From assembly GCF_031951985.1 (NCBI RefSeq), contig NZ_JAVLVU010000001.1:124001-188000 (forward strand): DNA of 64,000 bases, written 5' to 3'. This document shows positions 59,746 to 64,000 of the stretch, piece by piece. The notes under the pieces were generated by a model. It had not been told where the DNA came from and made no database searches. It saw only the letters and a program-made list of their open reading frames with translations. Numbering within the stretch: the first letter of the stretch is position 1; every line of letters starts with the position of its first letter. This DNA comes from Mucilaginibacter terrae (lineage in GTDB: Bacteria > Bacteroidota > Bacteroidia > Sphingobacteriales > Sphingobacteriaceae). The translations under genes and the position numbers were made by a program.

Positions 59746-61680
59746 ATGCAAACAGGTGAAAACGAACAAGCATTAAGAAGGATCATTGATTTTACCCGGT
59801 TTATCAGCCTGGCCATTCTTATCCTTCATTTTTATATTTCCTGCTATGCCGCATTTCAGCATTGGGGGGTGACCAAGCCGGTCATTAACAGTATCCTACT
59901 GTCTGTCTCGAAAATTACAGTCGTCAAAAGTGTACTTTATGCAAAACTTGCAGCACTGTGCGCTTTGATGATTTCCTTGTTAGGCAGCAAGGGGAAGAAA
60001 GATGAGAAAATCAAACTTAAGACGATCACTACCTATGCGTTTACTGGCTTGCTGTTATACTTTATCAGTGCAGTATTCCTCAACGCCAACTATCCGGTAT
60101 CAATCAGGGCATCACTATATATCGGCTTAACCGCGTTAGGGTATCTACTGATCTTGTCAGGACTAAGTGCGCTGTTCAGAATGCTTAAATTGAAGCTGGC
60201 TGATGACATTTTTAACAAGGCCAACGAATCATTTCCACAGGAAGAGCGGTACCTTAACAATGAGTATTCGATTAACTTGCCTGCTATCTACCACCTGAAA
60301 GGTAAAGCGCGTAAAAGCTGGATCAATATCATCAACCCTTTCCGTGGCACATTGATAGGTGGCAGTCCGGGTTCAGGTAAGTCCTACTTTGTTATCCGCC
60401 ACATTATCACCCAACATATTCAAAAAGGTTTTTCCATGCTGATCTATGATTTTAAGTATGATGACCTAACCAAGATTGCCTATAACGCATTGCTTCAACA
60501 TGGTCACTTGTACAAGGTCAAACCGACCCAGTATGTGATTAACCTCGAACAGATTATGCACCGCGCGAATCCACTGGAGCCAGAAACCATGCTGGATATA
60601 ACAGATGCGATTGACGCCAGCCGAACGATCATGCTTGGTTTAAATCGGGAATGGATCAAAAAGCAGGGAGACTTTTTTGTGGAATCACCGATCAACTTTA
60701 TCACAGCGATCATGTGGTTTCTGCGAAAGTACCAGGATGGCCGCTTTTGTACTTTACCTCATGTTATTGAGTTAGCTCAAGTGGATTACAAGGAATTGTT
60801 TGAAGTATTGCTACAAGAACCTGAAATCGAAGTATTGATCAATCCTTTTATTTCTGCCTGGCAAAATGAAGCCTATGAACAGTTAGAAGGTCAGGTGGCA
60901 AGCGCTAAGATCAGTTTGGCGCGTCTATCATCACCGCAGCTTTATTATGTGTTAAGTGGCAATGATTTCTCTTTAGACATTAATAACCCTGACGAACCGA
61001 AGATCGTCTGCCTTGCCAATAAGCCGCAAAAATCACAGGTTAACGGTGCTGTGCTGTCCTTGTATATCAACCGCATTAACAAGCTGGTCAACCAAAAGAA
61101 CCGCCAGAAATGCAGCATGATCTTCGATGAATTCCCAACCATTTACTTTAACGGCATTGACAACCTTATCGCTACGGCAAGGTCGAATAAGGTAGCGGTG
61201 ACATTGGCGGTTCAAGACTATAGCCAGCTTAAAAAGGATTATGGCCGTGATCAGGCAGAGGTTATTATGAATATCGTAGGTAATATTATTTGCGGGCAGG
61301 TAACAGGCGATACAGCCAAACAGTTGTCAGAACGCTTTGGAAAAATTAACCAACAAAAAGAAAGTGTATCCATCAACAGTCAGGATACCTCGGTGAGCCG
61401 TTCTACTCTACTGGACTTCGCGATACCTGCATCTAAAATTGCTGGGCTGTCCTCCGGTGAATTTGTGGGCATGGTAGCCGATGACCCGACCAATAAGATC
61501 AGCTTAAAAGTGTTTCATAACGAAATTCAAAATGACCATGACAGTATACGCAATGAAGAGTTGAATTATCAGCCAATCCCTACCGTTCGAGATATCGATC
61601 AGGTGGAAGTCCTGCGTAATTACCAACAAATCAAAGATGACATAAAGGCTATCGTTCAAGACGTTGTGATTAATTCTTAA
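59746..61680 (+). CDS. Type IV coupling protein (right ICE)
   Basis: 644 aa. N-terminal membrane helices to about residue 145, Walker A GGSPGSGKS (205-213), SMIFDEFPTIYF Walker B-like segment, then LAVQDYSQLKKDYGR. It delivers the relaxosome to the channel. Last gene of the mob operon, 128 bp before rteC; on the left, the 15.9-kb cargo starts at this same place. Confidence 0.9.
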   Translation: MQTGENEQALRRIIDFTRFISLAILILHFYISCYAAFQHWGVTKPVINSILLSVSKITVVKSVLYAKLAALCALMISLLGSKGKKDEKIKLKTITTYAFTGLLLYFISAVFLNANYPVSIRASLYIGLTALGYLLILSGLSALFRMLKLKLADDIFNKANESFPQEERYLNNEYSINLPAIYHLKGKARKSWINIINPFRGTLIGGSPGSGKSYFVIRHIITQHIQKGFSMLIYDFKYDDLTKIAYNALLQHGHLYKVKPTQYVINLEQIMHRANPLEPETMLDITDAIDASRTIMLGLNREWIKKQGDFFVESPINFITAIMWFLRKYQDGRFCTLPHVIELAQVDYKELFEVLLQEPEIEVLINPFISAWQNEAYEQLEGQVASAKISLARLSSPQLYYVLSGNDFSLDINNPDEPKIVCLANKPQKSQVNGAVLSLYINRINKLVNQKNRQKCSMIFDEFPTIYFNGIDNLIATARSNKVAVTLAVQDYSQLKKDYGRDQAEVIMNIVGNIICGQVTGDTAKQLSERFGKINQQKESVSINSQDTSVSRSTLLDFAIPASKIAGLSSGEFVGMVADDPTNKISLKVFHNEIQNDHDSIRNEELNYQPIPTVRDIDQVEVLRNYQQIKDDIKAIVQDVVINS

Positions 61681-61734
61681 GTAATAATGCCAATCGTCAT
61701 ATTAACGTAATATTGATTTAAGGTGAAGTTAAAC

Positions 61735-61760
61735 GAATAACGTGTCGTAACACGTTATTC
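61735..61760 (+). promoter_or_regulatory. Perfect inverted repeat upstream of rteC
   Basis: GAATAACGTGT, four bases (CGTA), ACACGTTATTC. The 11-bp arms are exact. It lies 128 bp downstream of the previous start region and 48 bp before the rteC ATG. It could be a terminator for the mob operon or an operator, for example for RteC itself. The left ICE lacks it. Confidence 0.6.
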
Positions 61761-61808
61761 TTAATTTGCGTATTAAGCAATAATCCTAATTACCTAATCC
61801 AACTCCTT

Positions 61809-62675
61809 ATGCGCACTATCACCGAGCGTTTCTACAGCGCTTTAGAAAATCAATTGAACGAAATTTCCACGAACGGCGAACCTTTAGCCGAACAATACAA
61901 AGCTTCTATTATCCTTTGCAAAAAAGCAATGGCCAAGCTGAAAAGCTACATCTCCAGCTATTCTTTTGAAAGTATCGAAGACGAGATCCATTTCTTCAAA
62001 GAAGTAAAACCCCAATTCTACAGTAAATACATTTACTTCATCAGCGTTTATAACTACCTAATGAAAAGGCCGACAGGAGCCGAAGATCATTTAAAAGAAT
62101 ATATCAACTCTGAACTGGCCGATCTTAAACGTTATTTCGATCATAACGCCGCTTTTTATCAGTACTACCGCTCCGGTTCCACTCAGATGGATGAAGTGTA
62201 TTTTACGCGTGGTGGATTTGACGTACATGTGGAACTGGAAAAATTTGAAGAAGACGAGGTGTATTCAACCAGTCACGACTACAAGCTTTCCAATATTATC
62301 GCGAACGAAAAATATCAGGACTTTTTAAATATCGAACTTCAAAAGCTCAATAATCATGATGAGCGCCCGCCAGAGATGAGCCTCGAATTGCCGCTCACCT
62401 GGACATTTTCAAAGACCGATCTGATCGAACTGATTTACGCGCTGGTTGCTGCTGGCGTATTTAACAATGGCAATGCGGAGATCAAAACTGTTGTTAGCTT
62501 TTTTCAAACGGTTTTTCATATCGAACTTGGCCAGTACTATCACAAGTACACCGATATAACGCGGCGAAAAAAGGATCGTACAATATTACTTGATAAGCTG
62601 AAGCTTGCCTTACTCCGTAAAATAGACCAAAAACTTGATGAAGATGGCTCTATTCAGCAAAAGCTAAAATTATAG
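61809..62675 (+). CDS. rteC: RteC-family regulator (right ICE)
   Basis: 288 aa, same length as the left copy. RteC domain: DLIELIYALVAAGVFNNGN, HKYTDITRRKKDRTILLDKL. It sits alone between the mob operon and the transfer operon. Family role: activation of excision functions. No second RteC-like gene accompanies it, unlike on the left. Confidence 0.87.
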   Translation: MRTITERFYSALENQLNEISTNGEPLAEQYKASIILCKKAMAKLKSYISSYSFESIEDEIHFFKEVKPQFYSKYIYFISVYNYLMKRPTGAEDHLKEYINSELADLKRYFDHNAAFYQYYRSGSTQMDEVYFTRGGFDVHVELEKFEEDEVYSTSHDYKLSNIIANEKYQDFLNIELQKLNNHDERPPEMSLELPLTWTFSKTDLIELIYALVAAGVFNNGNAEIKTVVSFFQTVFHIELGQYYHKYTDITRRKKDRTILLDKLKLALLRKIDQKLDEDGSIQQKLKL

Positions 62676-62719
62676 CTATTTTCAACTACTTGTTTTTCAA
62701 TCTGTTATAAAAAATTTAT

Positions 62720-62743
62720 CCTACCCTGTACATGAGGTGTGAT
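62720..62743 (+). promoter_or_regulatory. ICE operator-like motif, right transfer operon
   Basis: CCTACCC, TGTACA (62728-62733), TGAGGTGTGAT, with TTTG at 62768-62771, 35 nt downstream of the core, and the gene start 77 bp after the motif, matching the left ICE. Confidence 0.62.
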
Positions 62744-62783
62744 AAAAGTTTTTTGGATAGGCCAACCTTTGCTTTCGAGATCG

Positions 62784-62796
62784 CTGCATGGTGCAG
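62784..62796 (+). promoter_or_regulatory. Covarying 5' UTR hairpin before right transfer operon
   Basis: CTGCA-TGG-TGCAG, 24 nt before the ATG; the left counterpart at 5874-5886 has a C-G pair in place of the T-A pair. Adjacent UTR bases (ACCTTTGCTT before it) are conserved. Confidence 0.6.
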
Positions 62797-62819
62797 ATGG
62801 TCTTTAAAATCAAAGTGTT

Positions 62820-63353
62820 ATGTTGTCATCCATCTCCTGGCAGCAGTATTTAGCAGCCATCGCTATCATAAGCGCATCTTACTACCTGTATGTGATTCTT
62901 CGCTACTATCAGCGCGAGGTTACCAATCTTTTTATAGCTAAGCAATCAGGTCAGCTACTTGCCCCAAGCAGCACCCTTTCATCTTTTACGGTGATGGGTC
63001 AAGCTAAGCAAGATCAAAGCATCACCGTCGTAGCCGACGAAGAGTTACAATTCGCGGAAGCCGACATCGACGAAGACTTAAACGAACCAGTTGCTGAAAC
63101 AACAGCAGCAAAGCCCGTTGAGTTTTTGCCACAAACACAACTGCTTAATGAGACGGACAAACTCATTGATGCTTTCGCAGACGTTGACAGTAAATCAGAA
63201 TTTATTTCATTGCTGAACATTCTGCTTACCTCTTATAAACCTTACGAGTCGGAAATAAACTATCTACAGGTAATTGAGCACATCTTGAACGAATCGCACG
63301 GAAAATTGCCTTTCGACTTGACAAGCAATGACCTGCCTGCCTTGAATGAGTAA
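62820..63353 (+). CDS. First protein of the transfer operon (right ICE)
   Basis: 177 aa: MLSSISWQQYLAAIAI with one transmembrane helix (about 9-27), then an acidic region (EADIDEDLNEPVAETTAA) and FADVDSKSEFISLLNILLTS near residue 120. The C-terminal half matches the left copy; the middle is diverged in sequence and kept acidic. It precedes TraE by 30 bp. Role in the conjugation machine unknown. Confidence 0.72.
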   Translation: MLSSISWQQYLAAIAIISASYYLYVILRYYQREVTNLFIAKQSGQLLAPSSTLSSFTVMGQAKQDQSITVVADEELQFAEADIDEDLNEPVAETTAAKPVEFLPQTQLLNETDKLIDAFADVDSKSEFISLLNILLTSYKPYESEINYLQVIEHILNESHGKLPFDLTSNDLPALNE

Positions 63354-63383
63354 CATTTTTTAAACCCTTTAAAATAAATAATC

Positions 63384-63722
63384 ATGAAAACACAGCAAGT
63401 AAAAAGAAATAACGATCTGAGGCATCTGTTGAAGAAAGGCTTCGGCACATTGACATTTATCCTTTTCGCCTTCACCTTGTATGCACAGGACGGTAATGCC
63501 GGCATTCAGGAGGCAACCACGCAGGTCAAAAGCTATTTTACTACCGGTACAACCTTGATGTATGCTATTGGTGCTTTGGTAGGCCTGGTAGGTGCTATTA
63601 AGGTTTACAAAAAGTGGAACGACGGCGAGCATGATACCGGAAAGGTTGCATCCAGCTGGTTTGGTAGCTGCATTTTTCTAGTAGTTGTCGCTACTGTACT
63701 CAAATCTTTTTTTGGCGTTTAA
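63384..63722 (+). CDS. traE: TraE-like protein (DUF4134) (right ICE)
   Basis: 112 aa. Signal peptide ending near LYAQ, then DGNAGIQEATTQVKSYFTTG and KVYKKWNDGEHDTGKVASSW. The mature part is almost the same as on the left, while the signal peptide is different. Two hydrophobic helices; pilin-like role inferred. Confidence 0.9.
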   Translation: MKTQQVKRNNDLRHLLKKGFGTLTFILFAFTLYAQDGNAGIQEATTQVKSYFTTGTTLMYAIGALVGLVGAIKVYKKWNDGEHDTGKVASSWFGSCIFLVVVATVLKSFFGV

Positions 63723-63732
63723 CTGCATCAAT

Positions 63733-64000
63733 ATGGCATTGTATCAGATCAATAAGGGCATCAATAAACCCATCGAATTTAAAGGGCTAAAGGCCCAGTA
63801 CATCGGCTACCTCGGAGCAGGCCTCGTTATTCTGCTCGTCGGCTTTGCAATCATGTACCTGGTGAGCATACCGGTGACCATGTGCCTGATAATCGTAGGT
63901 GCATTGGGGAGCCTGCTGTTTTTCCAGGTGTTTAAGCTTAGCCATAAATATGGCCAATATGGGCTGATGAAGAGATCGGCAAAGCGATATCTGCCGCGTT
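63733..64000 (+). CDS. traF: TraF-like protein (DUF4133), cut by window edge
   Basis: ATG 63733 begins MALYQINKGINKPIEFKGLK, the DUF4133 signature, with two transmembrane segments and RYLPR at the window edge (89 residues visible of about 104). It starts 10 bp after traE, as on the left, and should be followed by the TraG ATPase. Confidence 0.88.
   Translation, partial: MALYQINKGINKPIEFKGLKAQYIGYLGAGLVILLVGFAIMYLVSIPVTMCLIIVGALGSLLFFQVFKLSHKYGQYGLMKRSAKRYLPR

Larger units (their letters stand above)
46296..64000. mobile_element. Right integrative conjugative element (partial)
   Basis: It starts in the 3' half of the CAT tRNA, with the end hairpin, arm sites and integrase in the standard order, and continues through defence genes, mob module and the first transfer genes to the window edge. 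The backbone (HTH, 106-aa, oriT, MobA, relaxase, coupling protein, RteC, TraE, TraF) is closely similar to the left ICE but the accessory genes are entirely different. The distal attachment site is outside the window. Confidence 0.88.

Noticed and set aside
1-64000. CRISPR array or rRNA genes
   Set aside because: No regularly spaced direct repeats and no rRNA-like conserved stretches were seen.

Overview
The window comes from a Bacteroidota chromosome, most likely of the family Sphingobacteriaceae (Mucilaginibacter or Pedobacter type). The evidence is CTnDOT-like transfer genes, an ECF/FecR/SusC/SusD set, Bacteroidota promoter boxes (TTG, then TAnnTTTG) and LytTR signalling. It contains two related integrative conjugative elements (ICEs) in mirror orientation, separated by about 5 kb of ordinary chromosome. 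Both ICEs run off the window edges.

Left ICE (about 1-39617, read right to left). It has an IntDOT-like integrase (38075-39298), then a GmrSD-like protein, a DUF262 protein and a HEPN protein. An oppositely directed operon follows: AAA ATPase, 336-aa unknown, HsdM, HsdS (28663-34307). Next come the mobilisation module (HTH protein, 106-aa protein, candidate oriT, MobA-like protein, relaxase, coupling protein; 28376-23976), a cargo block (23.6-8.07 kb), two RteC-type proteins and a transfer operon (TraE, TraF, TraG ATPase, lipoprotein, TraI-like and others) out of the window. The cargo has two parts. One is a RiPP-like locus: a full-length LanB dehydratase, a Ser/Thr-rich precursor-like peptide without cysteine, and a LytS/LytTR pair. 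The other is an ECF sigma / FecR / SusC / frameshifted SusD / TlpA-like / DUF6520-like / MauE-like set, preceded by a candidate structured RNA.

Centre (39.6-46.3 kb). A second integrase (39627-40853) lies beside tRNA-Arg(TCT). Core genes follow: MOSC protein, small hypothetical, MsrA, GAF-PAS-HisKA protein, SDR epimerase and a frameshifted HAD hydrolase. The centre ends at a CAT-anticodon tRNA.

Right ICE (46296-64000, read left to right). The CAT tRNA 3' end is its attachment site. It carries an integrase, HigB, HigA-IrrE with an operator, a Beta-family protein, an sce7726-type nuclease and an integrase relic. An oppositely directed operon HsdM-HsdS-ATPase-HNH follows, then the same mobilisation module, one RteC and the start of the same transfer operon.

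Comparing the two ICEs is the most informative analysis here. It exposes a shared operator-like motif before the mobilisation and transfer operons (four copies), a covarying hairpin before the transfer operon, covarying hairpins in the presumed oriT, and a cargo site between coupling protein and RteC that is occupied only on the left. Both ICEs also carry HsdM/HsdS with no HsdR, each joined in an operon to an ABC/AAA-type ATPase and a second small protein. This arrangement is the best candidate for an under-described defence system. The cysteine-free LanB peptide locus is the second.
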